Part shown: in pieces, positions 1 through 9,242 of the stretch
How the letters are laid out: every line of letters begins with the position of its first letter
Position numbering within the stretch: position 1 is the stretch's first letter
Source: Pseudomonas turukhanskensis
GTDB taxonomy: Bacteria > Pseudomonadota > Gammaproteobacteria > Pseudomonadales > Pseudomonadaceae
Length of the DNA: 64,000 bases
Direction: 5' to 3'
NCBI RefSeq assembly: GCF_027922365.1
Contig: NZ_BSFN01000017.1
Location: 34,265 to 98,264 of the forward strand
Made by a program: the position numbers and the translations under genes
The notes under the pieces: model-generated
The model's database searches: none
What the model was told of the DNA's origin: nothing
What the model saw: only the letters and a program-made list of their open reading frames with translations

Positions 1-2
1 AT

Positions 3-767
3 GAGGAAGGCGACAGCGCTCGCCTGGAGCTCAGCGACCGGTACGGGCTTAGCAGAGGCCAGGAAGGATTCTGGTGTTACCTGGAAATTTCCAAACTCAT
101 CACCCTGCTGCAAGACATTCTCGGGCTCGGTTTCACCTGCCAGGGTATTGACTTGGCCATCGACGCCACGCCCGAAGAACAAGCGCTGGTTCGGCAAAGC
201 CTGGGCCTGGACGTGCGCTTTAACTGCACCCGCACCGCCATCCGGTTCGCCGGGCAGTGGCTGGACGCCAAGTTGGCGCAAGCCAACAGCATCACCCACG
301 CCAGCTGCAAGGCCACTTGCCAGGCGCAGCTGCGCGAGGTCATCCAGAAATACGACCTCAGTTACCAAGTGCAGAATTTGCTGCTGGGCTCCGGCCACTG
401 CATCGCCTCGCTCTCGGATATTGCTGATCGCCTGCACCTGTCGCCGCGCACGCTGCGCCGCCGTCTGGATGCGCTGGGCACCTCCTACAACGCCCTGTTG
501 GTGGAAGTGCGCAAGAAGCTGGCAATTCGCTATTTGCTCAACACGCCGATGACCACCGAGGCCATCTCCGAACAGTTGAACTACAGCGACGCCGCCAACT
601 TTCGCCATGCCTTCAAACGCTGGACCGGGCGCTCTCCGCGCGAATACCGGGTGCTTAACAACGGCGGCAACCATGCATCGCGCTACGGCCATGGCAACAA
701 CACTGTCGTCCAGCCGCTGCAAGCGCCCGCCCAGTGGGCCGAGCGCGGCATGGCAGCAGTCGGCTGA
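3..767 (+). CDS. AraC-family transcriptional regulator (5' end outside window)
   Basis: The reading frame is open from base 3, so the start lies outside the window; about 254 residues are visible. The N-terminal part resembles the AraC ligand-binding type found in OruR/VirS-like regulators, with the residues FTCQGIDLAIDATPEEQA. The C-terminal part is a double helix-turn-helix: LSDIADRLHLSPRTLRRRL and then the second HTH ending in FKRWTGRSPREYR, the usual AraC signature. It probably controls the dehydrogenase/monooxygenase genes that start 64 bases downstream on the same strand. The tail after SPREYR (about 35 residues) is longer than usual and unremarkable. Family is secure; the inducer is unknown. 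Confidence 0.85.
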   Translation, partial: EEGDSARLELSDRYGLSRGQEGFWCYLEISKLITLLQDILGLGFTCQGIDLAIDATPEEQALVRQSLGLDVRFNCTRTAIRFAGQWLDAKLAQANSITHASCKATCQAQLREVIQKYDLSYQVQNLLLGSGHCIASLSDIADRLHLSPRTLRRRLDALGTSYNALLVEVRKKLAIRYLLNTPMTTEAISEQLNYSDAANFRHAFKRWTGRSPREYRVLNNGGNHASRYGHGNNTVVQPLQAPAQWAERGMAAVG

Positions 768-831
768 AGCCCCACCCACACCCGCTGCCACAGCGCGGTG
801 GCAGCTACCACTCCCTATAAGGACCTCATTG

Positions 832-1632
832 ATGGACATGAAACTGGCGGGCAAAGTCGTGGTTATCACCGGCGCCAGCACCGGCCTTGGCCGCGGCATT
901 GCGATAAAACTGGCCGCCGAAGGCGCGCACTTGGTCATTGGCGATATCAGCGAAGCCAGCAACCCAAAAGGCTTCGACGACGAACCCGAACTCACCACCG
1001 CGCAACTGATTAATAAACGTGGCGGCCAGGCGATTTTTCAGCGCTGTGACGTCACCCGCCGTGACGACCTGACCACCCTGGTAGGCGCTGCCACCGAGCA
1101 GTTCGGGCGCCTCGACATCATGATCAACAACGCCGGCGTGTACCGCGACGGCAAGCTGATCCATGACTTCAGCGAAGAAGAGTTGGACCTGTGCTTAAAC
1201 GTCAACGTCAAAGGCAGCTTCTTTGGCGCCCAGGCGGCGATCAACGCGTTCCTCAGCCAAGGCGGCGGCGGCAACATCATCAAACTGGTGTCCACGGCGG
1301 GCTTGGGCGGCCACCCGTGGCAGTCGGTTTACAACATTTCCAAAGCGGCGCAAGCCAACCTGACGCGCTGCCTGGCCATCGAATACGGCCACGTGGGCAT
1401 CCGGGTTAACGGTATCTGCCCCACCTACGCCAAGACCGCCCTTACCCGCGCCCTGATGGAACAACCCGGCTACGTCGATGACTTCGCCGAGACCATTCCC
1501 CTCAAGCGCTGGGGCGAGATTGACGACGTCGCTGACTTGGCGGTGTTTCTGGCGTCCGAACGCTCCAGCTATATCCACGGCGACCTGGTGCGCATCGACG
1601 GCGGCGAAACCCTGTCGCGCTACTCGGTATGA
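832..1632 (+). CDS. Short-chain dehydrogenase/reductase (SDR), first of two
   Basis: A 266-residue classical SDR, NAD(P)-dependent. Visible motifs are TGASTGLG (cofactor-binding TGxxxGxG near the N-terminus), IMINNAGV (NNAG), and the catalytic SVYNISK (YxxxK). The start at 832 is chosen because AAGGA lies 10 bases upstream (818-822) and the Rossmann fold begins a few residues after it; a longer in-frame opening from 607 overlaps the regulator and is not used. It is followed after 34 bases by the iron alcohol dehydrogenase. It is the same subfamily as the SDR at 7000-7797 (shared IMINNAG and the GGxAIF stretch). Likely oxidises an alcohol to a ketone in the cluster's pathway; the substrate is inferred only. 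Confidence 0.85.
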   Translation: MDMKLAGKVVVITGASTGLGRGIAIKLAAEGAHLVIGDISEASNPKGFDDEPELTTAQLINKRGGQAIFQRCDVTRRDDLTTLVGAATEQFGRLDIMINNAGVYRDGKLIHDFSEEELDLCLNVNVKGSFFGAQAAINAFLSQGGGGNIIKLVSTAGLGGHPWQSVYNISKAAQANLTRCLAIEYGHVGIRVNGICPTYAKTALTRALMEQPGYVDDFAETIPLKRWGEIDDVADLAVFLASERSSYIHGDLVRIDGGETLSRYSV

Positions 1633-1666
1633 CGCCCTCTTCTACGCCCGTACTGGAACCACGCCT

Positions 1667-2830
1667 ATGAGCATTTTCAAAGCTTTCACCTTCGATACCG
1701 TTGGCTCGCTGGTCGCTGAATGGGGCGCCGCACGGCGCCTCGGCGACATTCTGGGCAACTGGACCGAGTCGCGCAGCCTGCTGATTGTCACCGACAAATT
1801 CCTCCACACTGGCGGGCTGCTGGACAACGCCAAAGCCTCCCTATTGGAAGCTGGTTTTACCCTCAGCGTGTTTGACGATGTGGTCGCCGACCCACCGGAA
1901 TCCGTACTTCACGACTGCGTGGGCCAAGCCCGCGCTGCCGGGGTGGATGTGGTGCTGGGTCTGGGCGGCGGTTCGTCCATGGACATCGCCAAACTGGCTG
2001 CCGTACTGATCCCCTCCAACCAGCAGTTGGCCGACCTCTACGGCATCGGCAAGGTAAAGGGCAGTCGCCTGCCGCTGGTGCAAATCCCGACCACCGCCGG
2101 CACCGGTTCGGAAGTCACCAACATCACCATTTTGACCACCGGCGAAACCACCAAAATGGGCGTCGTGGCCCAGCAGTTGTATGCCGACAAAGTCATCCTT
2201 GATGCTGAGCTGACGCTCGGCTTACCGCCGCTGATTACCGCCGCGACGGGCATCGACGCCATGGTTCACGCCATTGAGGCGTACACCAGTCGCCACCGGA
2301 AAAACCCGCTCTCCGACGCGCTGGCCCGCGAAGCGTTGCGCCTGCTGGCCGGCAACCTGATCGCGGCCTGCGAGGACGGCAAAAACCGGCTGGCCAGAGA
2401 GGCCATGTTGCTCGGCGCCACCCTCGCCGGCCAGGCATTTGCCAACGCGCCGGTGGCGGCCGTGCATGCCTTGGCCTACCCGTTGGGCGGCCACTACCAC
2501 ATCCCCCACGGCCTCTCCAATGCGCTGATGTTAGGGCCGGTGTAGCGCTTCAACCTCGCGGCGGCGGCGCCGCTGTATGCCGAGCTCGCGGACGTGTTGC
2601 TGGGCGCCAGCACCGCCACGGTCACCCACCGCGCCTCCCGGTTTGTCGAGTTTATGGAAGACCTGATGAACCGCTCCGGCGCACCGCGTCGCCTGCGCGA
2701 CGTCAAGGTGACCGAGGACAGCCTGGCGCTGCTCGCCCGCGACGCCATGAAGCAGGAGCGCCTGCTGATGAATAACCCGGTGGACGTGCGCGAGGCCGAT
2801 GCCTTGGCCCTCTACAAAAAAGCCTTTTAA
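1667..2830 (+). pseudogene. Iron-containing alcohol dehydrogenase interrupted by an in-frame TAG
   Basis: The frame encodes a 387-codon protein of the iron-dependent alcohol dehydrogenase family (maleylacetate reductase/ADH-like), which oxidises alcohols with NAD(P) using Fe2+. Visible: GLGGGSSMDIAK (cofactor loop), TTAGTGSE, the metal-ligand segments GIDAMVHAIEAY and GHYHIPHGLSNA. At 2543-2545 the codon is TAG, between GPV and RFNLAAAAPLYAEL; the frame then continues without further stops to 2830 and is needed for normal family length. Relatives usually have Leu here, and TTG to TAG is a single change. Translation would stop after 292 residues, losing the C-terminal helical domain. It may be a true nonsense mutation or a base-call error. 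Confidence 0.8.
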
Positions 2831-2867
2831 TCCAGCCGCCCACGCGTCTACTCCGAGGAAACCGCTC

Positions 2868-4355
2868 ATGTTGCACACCGCAAAATCGTCTTACGACATC
2901 GTTATTCTGGGCGCCGGCTTTGGCGGCCTCGGCATGGCCGCACAGCTGAAAATGCAGGGCATCGATAACTTCATCATTCTTGAACGGGGCAACCGCATCG
3001 GCGGTGTCTGGCGCGACAACGCCTACCCGGGCGCTGCATGCGACACCGAATCGCACCTGTACTGCTACAGCTTTTACCCACACCTGCGGGTGAGCAAAAT
3101 GTACGCCGACCGCGACGAGCTGCTGCGCTACATGGACACCCTCGCCGAGCACTACGCCCTGATGCCTCACATTAAGCTGGGCAGCGAACTGACCCAGGCA
3201 CGCTGGGATGAAACCGCCCAGCACTGGGCCTTCGAACTGGCCGATGGCGCGCGTTTGCAGGGGCGATTTTTTGTGCCGGCCTGGGGTCAGTTGAACAAAC
3301 CCGCCATCCCCGCCTTTAAAGGGCTGGATAACTTTGCCGGCCAGTATTTCCACTCCGCGCAATGGCCTGCCGACGCGCAACTGGCGGGGAAAAAAGTGGC
3401 CAGCATCGGCGCCGCAGCCAGTGCCGTGCAGTACGTGCCGGAAGTAGCCAAAGAGGCTGCCCACCTGACCGTGTTCCAACGCAGCGCAAACTGGATTATG
3501 CCGCGCAACCAAATGGTGTTTTCGCAGCAGCAACTCGATGCCTACAGCGCGCAACCCGAGCTGTTCCACGAAAGCCGCCGCGACCTGCATGCGTTCCGCG
3601 AAAACGGTTTTGCCCGCACCCGCCACGGCACCGATGCGCAACAAGAAGGCATCAAATTGGCCAGCGCCCATTTGGCCGGCCAGGTGCCCGATCTCACCTT
3701 GCGCGCCAAACTGACGCCCGACTATGAGTTCGCCTGCAAACGCATTTTGCGCTCCGACGATTACTACCCGGCGCTGACACGCAGCAACGTCAGCCTGGAA
3801 ACAACGGCCGTCGACCATTTTGTGCCCGAGGGCATCGTCGACAAAAACGGCGCCTTGCATGAATTCGACGTGGTGATTTTCGGCACCGGCTTTGAAAGCC
3901 AGGCCTTCCAGGGCGACCTGGAAGTGATCGGCCGCAAAGGCCGCACCCTGCATGAACGCTGGCAGAGCGGCGCCGAAGCCTACCTGGGTATGACGGTTCC
4001 GGGCTTTCCCAACATGTTCATGATCTACGGCCCAAATACCAACCTGAACCACAACTCAATCATCACGATGCTGGAGATCCAGCAACGTTACATCATCGAG
4101 GCGGTGCAACACCTGGACGGTCAGGCGGCTGACGTTCGCGACGATGCTTTCAACGCCTACAACGATGCATTGCAAGCCAATATGCAGTCCTCGGCGTTTT
4201 CTTCTGACTGCTCAAGCTGGTACAAGAATGCCGCAGGCAAAGTGATCAACAATTGGTCGGGCACGGTGGAGGAATACCGCGCCCTGGCCAACCACTGGCA
4301 CGCCGACGACTACCATCTGCTGCGCGTCAGCGAACGCGCCGAGGTCACCTCATGA
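2868..4355 (+). CDS. FAD-dependent Baeyer-Villiger-type monooxygenase
   Basis: A 495-residue flavoprotein monooxygenase expected to insert an oxygen atom next to a ketone carbonyl, giving an ester or lactone, using NADPH and O2. The N-terminal FAD motif GAGFGG is at residues 15-20, followed by GGVWRDNAYPGAACD. The Baeyer-Villiger fingerprint FxGxxxHxxxWP is exact: F156, G158, H162, W166, P167. The second dinucleotide motif reads IGAAASAVQ, where the usual central Gly (GxGxxA) is Ala. A GAGGAAA ribosome binding site precedes the start. The stop overlaps the esterase start (ATGA), so monooxygenase and esterase are translationally coupled, the classic pairing for ketone breakdown. Confidence 0.88.
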   Translation: MLHTAKSSYDIVILGAGFGGLGMAAQLKMQGIDNFIILERGNRIGGVWRDNAYPGAACDTESHLYCYSFYPHLRVSKMYADRDELLRYMDTLAEHYALMPHIKLGSELTQARWDETAQHWAFELADGARLQGRFFVPAWGQLNKPAIPAFKGLDNFAGQYFHSAQWPADAQLAGKKVASIGAAASAVQYVPEVAKEAAHLTVFQRSANWIMPRNQMVFSQQQLDAYSAQPELFHESRRDLHAFRENGFARTRHGTDAQQEGIKLASAHLAGQVPDLTLRAKLTPDYEFACKRILRSDDYYPALTRSNVSLETTAVDHFVPEGIVDKNGALHEFDVVIFGTGFESQAFQGDLEVIGRKGRTLHERWQSGAEAYLGMTVPGFPNMFMIYGPNTNLNHNSIITMLEIQQRYIIEAVQHLDGQAADVRDDAFNAYNDALQANMQSSAFSSDCSSWYKNAAGKVINNWSGTVEEYRALANHWHADDYHLLRVSERAEVTS

Positions 4356-5326
4356 CAGAAGCCATCGCACTGGACCAGGTCGCAGCTGACGCGGTGGCCC
4401 TGGTCCGGGCGTTTCGCGCTAACGGCGCCGTGTCCTTTCAAGATGTGCCGCTGGCCGATGCGCGCGCCAGTTACCTTAAGGCCTGCGCAGCCAATGGCGT
4501 TGCTGCGCAGGATGTGGCGGCGGTGCGTACGCTGGAATTCCCGGTGGCAGACGGCACGGCGAACGTGCGCGTGTACCGGCCACTGGGCAGCCATCCCGAC
4601 AGCGTTACGCCACTGGTGGTGTTTATCCATGGCGGCGGCTGGGTGATCGGCAATCTGGATAGCCACGACAGCCTGTGTCGCAGCCTGGCCAATCAGTCGG
4701 GCGCGAGTGTGGTGGCGGTCGACTATCGCCTGGCACCGGAACATCGGTTTCCGTTGCCGCTTGACGATTGCCTGGCAGCCATCCACTTTATTCGCGACAA
4801 CGCCCTCGACCTGCAGGTGGACCTGAACAACGCGGTGATTGCCGGCGACAGCGCCGGCGGCAACATGGCCACGGTGCTGGCCAATCACCCGGAGTATCAG
4901 GTCGACGGCCTGCGCTTCACCGCGCAGGTGCTGTTCTACCCAGTCACCGACCTGACTGCCAGCCACCGCTCCTACCAGCGCTTCACCGAAGGCTTTGCGC
5001 TGACGGCGGCGTCCATGTACTGGTTCCGCGAGCAATATGTGGTGCCGGGCCAGGACCTCAGCGATGCGCGCCTATCGCCCCTGCTCCACGCCGAGGGCCG
5101 CACGCAACCGGACCTGTTTATCCTCACCGTCGGCCACGATCCGCTGGCCGACGAAGGCATTGCCTATGCGGCTGCAGCGGCAGGCGCCGGAACCGTAGTG
5201 ATGCATCACCATTTGCCCCGCCATGCCCATGGCGTGCTTACCAGCGCCGGCAAAATCGAAACCGGGCGTACGCTGCTCACCCAGGCGGCGCATTTTATTG
5301 CCAGCCGGTTTACAGCGCCGCGTTAA
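4352..5326 (+). CDS. Alpha/beta hydrolase, HSL-type esterase
   Basis: A 324-residue esterase of the hormone-sensitive-lipase family (type IV). The oxyanion-hole motif HGGG is at residues 93-96, the nucleophile motif GDSAGG at 165-170 (Ser167), and the acid and base are seen in VGHDPLADEG and HHLPRHAHGV near the C-terminus. It starts inside the stop of the monooxygenase gene (ATGA overlap). In this setting it most likely hydrolyses the ester or lactone product made by the monooxygenase. Substrate not predictable. Confidence 0.88.
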   Translation: MTEAIALDQVAADAVALVRAFRANGAVSFQDVPLADARASYLKACAANGVAAQDVAAVRTLEFPVADGTANVRVYRPLGSHPDSVTPLVVFIHGGGWVIGNLDSHDSLCRSLANQSGASVVAVDYRLAPEHRFPLPLDDCLAAIHFIRDNALDLQVDLNNAVIAGDSAGGNMATVLANHPEYQVDGLRFTAQVLFYPVTDLTASHRSYQRFTEGFALTAASMYWFREQYVVPGQDLSDARLSPLLHAEGRTQPDLFILTVGHDPLADEGIAYAAAAAGAGTVVMHHHLPRHAHGVLTSAGKIETGRTLLTQAAHFIASRFTAPR

Positions 5327-5370
5327 TCCCACGGCGGGCGATGGCGTTTAGTGCCACCGCCCGTTTTCCC

Positions 5371-6774
5371 TTACGGCTGCACAGCCTGCGGTTTACCCAA
5401 CGCCACCGACCTCACCAGCCCCAACACGGGCGCCAGTAGAAACACGAGCGGCAGGTGGTTGACCCACCACTGATCACTGCCGGTCATCACCGCGTAGTTG
5501 TCGATCATCAACACAAACGCCACCAGCATGCTCACGCCACCCAACAACGGCGCAACCGCCGTACTCCACAGCGACTCTCCTCTGCGCTCGCGGCTAAAAA
5601 AACGCAGCACCGCAAAGCTGGTCAGGCACTGCAACAGCACAATGCCCAAAACGCCCATGCCAAACAGCGCCACGCCCATTTGCAGGTACGGATGCTGACC
5701 GGCGGCGACAAACACCACCGTCACGCCAGCCACCAACGCAAGCTGCACCACGGTGCCGTTGAAGGGCGAGTGGTGCTTGGGGTGTGTCTTGCCCATCCAC
5801 GCCGGCAGGATGCCGCTGCGCGCCAGGGAGAAGTGGTAGCGCGCCGCACTCATGTGCAACGCCAGGAACCCGGCGAACAGGCTGGTGATCACCAGCACCT
5901 GCATGATCTCGGTGGCGAGGGGGCCAACGTATTGGGTGTTGATGATGAACAAGAATGAGGCGGGATCGGCGGCAGCCGTTTGTTTAGCCTGCTCGACACC
6001 GACGGCCGAGACCATCGCCCAGGTGGTGGTGAGGTAAAACACCGCGATCAAGGCAATGGCGATATACGTCGCCCGCGACACCGTGCGCCGCGCGTTGCGT
6101 GCTTCCTCGCCATAAATCACTGTCGCCTCAAAGCCGATAAACGAGCCCAAGCCAAGTATCAGACTCAGCCCCGCGCCACTGCCCAACACCAGCGACGGGT
6201 TGAAGACCTCGAGGGAAAACCCGTGGAAGCCCTTGTCCCACAATACCGCCAGGTCAAAGGCAAACAGGCTGAGCACTTCCAGCAGCAGCGCGACGGCCAG
6301 CACCTTGGCGCTGGCGCCGACGTCCAGGTAACCCAGCACCAGCGTGGCGGTCAGCCACAACAGCCCGAACCACTGCCAGGCGATGTCGATGCCGGTGAGG
6401 TCTTTAAGCACCAGGCTGCTGAAAAACGACAAGCTGCCAAACGTGCCGATGGTGATCGCGTTGTAGGTCATCACCGCCAACCACGCGGCGATGTGCCCTG
6501 CCCGCTCGCCAAAGCCGGCAGTGATGTAGGCATAAAAGGCACCGGCATTGGTGATGCGCTGGCTCATCTTCAGGTAGCCCACGGCAAACACTGAAAAGAT
6601 CAACGCAGCGACGATATAGGTGCCCGGCGTACCGGCGCCGGTGCCCAAGGCAATGGACAACGTCGTAAGGGACACCACGATGCCCATCGGGGCAACGGCA
6701 GCAAGTACCAGCAACACCAAATCTTTGGTGTCCAGGGTGTCGCGTTTCAAGGAATGGGCTGCAGGTTGGGACAT
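5371..6774 (-). CDS. APC-superfamily amino acid/amine permease
   Basis: A 467-residue inner-membrane transporter with about 12 hydrophobic segments. The N-terminus reads DLVLLVLAAVAPMG, the first-helix pattern of the amino acid-polyamine-organocation family, followed by further membrane helices such as GTPGTYIVAALIFSVFAVGYL. The start at 6774 (MSQPAAHSLKRD) is chosen over an upstream Met because a short charged N-terminus before helix 1 is typical. It lies convergent to the esterase gene. With two aminotransferases nearby, import of an amino acid or amine for the local pathway is a reasonable inference. Confidence 0.85.
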   Translation of the reverse strand: MSQPAAHSLKRDTLDTKDLVLLVLAAVAPMGIVVSLTTLSIALGTGAGTPGTYIVAALIFSVFAVGYLKMSQRITNAGAFYAYITAGFGERAGHIAAWLAVMTYNAITIGTFGSLSFFSSLVLKDLTGIDIAWQWFGLLWLTATLVLGYLDVGASAKVLAVALLLEVLSLFAFDLAVLWDKGFHGFSLEVFNPSLVLGSGAGLSLILGLGSFIGFEATVIYGEEARNARRTVSRATYIAIALIAVFYLTTTWAMVSAVGVEQAKQTAAADPASFLFIINTQYVGPLATEIMQVLVITSLFAGFLALHMSAARYHFSLARSGILPAWMGKTHPKHHSPFNGTVVQLALVAGVTVVFVAAGQHPYLQMGVALFGMGVLGIVLLQCLTSFAVLRFFSRERRGESLWSTAVAPLLGGVSMLVAFVLMIDNYAVMTGSDQWWVNHLPLVFLLAPVLGLVRSVALGKPQAVQP

Positions 6775-6999
6775 GAGTTGTAGTCTCGGCACAGGGGTAA
6801 AAGTGTGAACAATCACCCCGAGCCTACCGCCCTGCATTCCCCATCCAACAGGTTGCCAGCGGCCATTTTTCGGCGGTGTGCGGCTGTCCCTTTTGCACCT
6901 GTTAACGCCCGCGCAGCGTTTTTAGACTCCCCGGCGAGACACGCGAAGCGAGGGGCCAACCCCTCTGCTCACACCCTGCTTGCCGATGGAGGCGACCCT

Positions 7000-7797
7000 A
7001 TGCGATTCAACAATAAAATAGCCATTGTCACCGGTTCGAGCTCAGGTAACGGCCGCGCCATTGCGCTGGCTCTGGCCGCCGAAGGAGCCCACCTGGTGTG
7101 CTCGGACCTGACCAGCAGCGCCCGCCCGGAAGGTTTTGAAACCGATCTGCACATCAACACCGACCAGCTCATTCGTGACAAAGGCGGCGAGGCCATTTTT
7201 GTCAAAGCCGACGTCTCCCGTTACGCCGACATGGAAGCGCTTGTGCAAGCTGCGGTCGAGCGCTTTGGTCGTCTGGACATCATGATCAACAACGCCGGTG
7301 TGGCAGTGGAACTCAAGACCATCGTTGAAGAAACTGAAGCCGATTACGACCTGACCATGAACGTGAACACCAAGGGCACCTGGCTGGGTTGCAAGTTCGC
7401 CATCACCCAGATGATGAAGCAGGAAGTGAGCGCCACTGGCACCCGCGGCAAGATCGTGAATATCTCGTCCATTGGCGGCCTGGTGGGCTTGGCTCAGGAA
7501 GCGTCGTACTGCGCCTCCAAAGGTGCAGTCAACAACCTCACCCGGCAATTGGCAGTGGATTTCGCGGCGCACAAGATCAACGTCAACGCCGTGTGCCCAG
7601 GCTTTCTTGCCACCGCCATGGTGCGCCAGGAGCTGGACAATCCAGAGATCAAAACGCTGCTGGAAAACCTCACCCCGTGGCCGCGCATTGGCAACGTCGA
7701 AGACGTGGCCAAGGCCGTCACCTTCCTGGCCTCCGAAGATGCGCAATGGATGACCGGCTCGCTGCTGACCGTGGATGGCGCCTACACCGCCCAGTAA
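7000..7797 (+). CDS. Short-chain dehydrogenase/reductase (SDR), second of two
   Basis: A 265-residue classical SDR with TGSSSGNG cofactor motif, IMINNAGV, and catalytic SYCASK (YxxxK). GGAGG at 6988-6992 fixes the start at 7000. It is a paralogue of the SDR at 832-1632: both carry the GGxAIF stretch before the NNAG motif and a similar C-terminal GxLLTVDGA/GDLVRIDGG ending. It is transcribed alone between the divergent permease and a strong terminator. The role is probably an alcohol/ketone step in the same metabolic cluster. Confidence 0.85.
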   Translation: MRFNNKIAIVTGSSSGNGRAIALALAAEGAHLVCSDLTSSARPEGFETDLHINTDQLIRDKGGEAIFVKADVSRYADMEALVQAAVERFGRLDIMINNAGVAVELKTIVEETEADYDLTMNVNTKGTWLGCKFAITQMMKQEVSATGTRGKIVNISSIGGLVGLAQEASYCASKGAVNNLTRQLAVDFAAHKINVNAVCPGFLATAMVRQELDNPEIKTLLENLTPWPRIGNVEDVAKAVTFLASEDAQWMTGSLLTVDGAYTAQ

Positions 7798-7814
7798 AAC
7801 CCAGACAAAAAAAA

Positions 7815-7844
7815 GCGGCGCTGCCTTCGCAGCGCCGCTTTTTT
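7815..7844. terminator. Bidirectional hairpin terminator
   Basis: Ten-base-pair stem GCGGCGCTGC / GCAGCGCCGC with a CTTC loop, flanked by A8 on the left and T6 on the right. It separates the plus-strand SDR from the minus-strand aminotransferase and can serve both. Confidence 0.9.
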
Positions 7845-7856
7845 AATGCCAGGCAA

Positions 7857-9191
7857 TCAGGCTTCGGCAGCCTCTTTAACAGCCAGACGCGCAGCGCGCT
7901 CGGTGGCCGCGATAAACCCATCCACGTCCGCTTCGGTCATCACGGTCGACAAGAACGCCTTGCCGGTTTTCGCAATGTGGTAACCCTCCAGCACCAGGTT
8001 GCGCTGCAGGCGAGTCACCCATTTGGTCTCCTCTTTGTTGGAGTAGCCGCTGCGGTAATCACGAATGTCCCGCTGGTGACCAAACACCATAAACATTGAG
8101 GAGAAACCGGTGACCTGGCCGGGAAAACCCGCGTTGGCAAACGCCTCAGTCACCCCGGCGCGCAGGCGATCGCCCAGCACATCCATACGATCGGAGTCGG
8201 CTTGCGTATACAGATCGAGGGCAATTTTGCCGGCGGTCATGGTGATCGGGTTGGCGGTGAACGTACCGCTCCAGGGCAGCAACGGCTTGCCCTCGCGGTG
8301 ATCGAACACCTGCATGAATTTACGCAACCCGGCCACAGCGCCGACCGGAAAACCCCCGCCAATAATCTTGGCCAACACGGTGAGGTCTGGCTTGATGTTG
8401 AAGCGCGTTTGCGCGCCACCGGCGTGCACCCGAAAGGTGATCACTTCATCAAGAATAAACACCGCGCCAATCTCGGTTGCCACGCGACGGATCATGCCAA
8501 TGAATTCTTCTGTCACCGGAATAAAGCCAAAATAACTGGGCGCCGGGTCTATCAGAATGGCCGCAATCGCGTCGCGGTTGGCCAGGATAATCCGCTCGGC
8601 CGCTTCCACGTCGTTGTACGGAATTACCACCACGTCGTTCTTCACGCCTTCCGGCACGCCCTTGGAATAGCCGATGGACTTGGGGTCATCACCCCAGTTT
8701 TCCGGCGACGAGTCGAGGCTGACTTCTGCGTAGTCATACGAGCCGTGATACACGCCCTCGCATTTAACGATTTTCGAGCGCCCAGTCAGCGCGCGTGCCG
8801 CTTTGATCGCACACATCACCGCTTCGGAACCGGAGTTGGAAAAGCGAATCCACTCAAAGCTTTCAGCGCGGGCGCAGATGGTTTCGGCTAGCGCCACTTC
8901 CGGCTCCGTAGGCAAGGTAAATGCCGTGCCTTTGGTGACCTGCTCTTGAATGGCCGCCACGATGGCCGGGTGCGCATGTCCATGAATCAGCGAGGCGAAG
9001 TTATTCAGCAAGTCGAGGCGACGGGTGCCGTCAACGTCGGTGACATAAGCGCCCGAGCCGCTGCCGGCGTAAACCGGAAACGGTTCCTGCCACGGCAGAA
9101 TACGGGTAATGCCGCCTGGCATTACCTTGCTGGCGCGTTCATACAGGGCTTTGGATTGGCTATGGTTTTCGGGCCATTTTGCAGCGGACAT
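7857..9191 (-). CDS. Class III PLP aminotransferase (glutamate-1-semialdehyde aminomutase-like)
   Basis: A 444-residue PLP enzyme of aminotransferase class III, nearest in look to HemL-like proteins. SNSGSEAVMCAIKAAR (residues 119-134) is the phosphate-binding region, D248 in ILDEV contacts the PLP ring nitrogen, and K275 in LAKIIGGGFPVGA is the Schiff-base lysine. It is the second gene of a minus-strand pair, 51 bases after the alpha/beta hydrolase. Its place among catabolic genes argues for a transamination of an amine or amino-ketone rather than tetrapyrrole synthesis. Confidence 0.85.
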   Translation of the reverse strand: MSAAKWPENHSQSKALYERASKVMPGGITRILPWQEPFPVYAGSGSGAYVTDVDGTRRLDLLNNFASLIHGHAHPAIVAAIQEQVTKGTAFTLPTEPEVALAETICARAESFEWIRFSNSGSEAVMCAIKAARALTGRSKIVKCEGVYHGSYDYAEVSLDSSPENWGDDPKSIGYSKGVPEGVKNDVVVIPYNDVEAAERIILANRDAIAAILIDPAPSYFGFIPVTEEFIGMIRRVATEIGAVFILDEVITFRVHAGGAQTRFNIKPDLTVLAKIIGGGFPVGAVAGLRKFMQVFDHREGKPLLPWSGTFTANPITMTAGKIALDLYTQADSDRMDVLGDRLRAGVTEAFANAGFPGQVTGFSSMFMVFGHQRDIRDYRSGYSNKEETKWVTRLQRNLVLEGYHIAKTGKAFLSTVMTEADVDGFIAATERAARLAVKEAAEA

Positions 9192-9242
9192 AGTGGGTTT
9201 CCTTGAAACGAGCAGACCGGTGTTGAGGTTAAAAAAGGCCGA

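Noticed and set aside
2703..4052. Long minus-strand frame across the monooxygenase gene
   Set aside because: Shadow of a gene with an exact Baeyer-Villiger fingerprint on the other strand.
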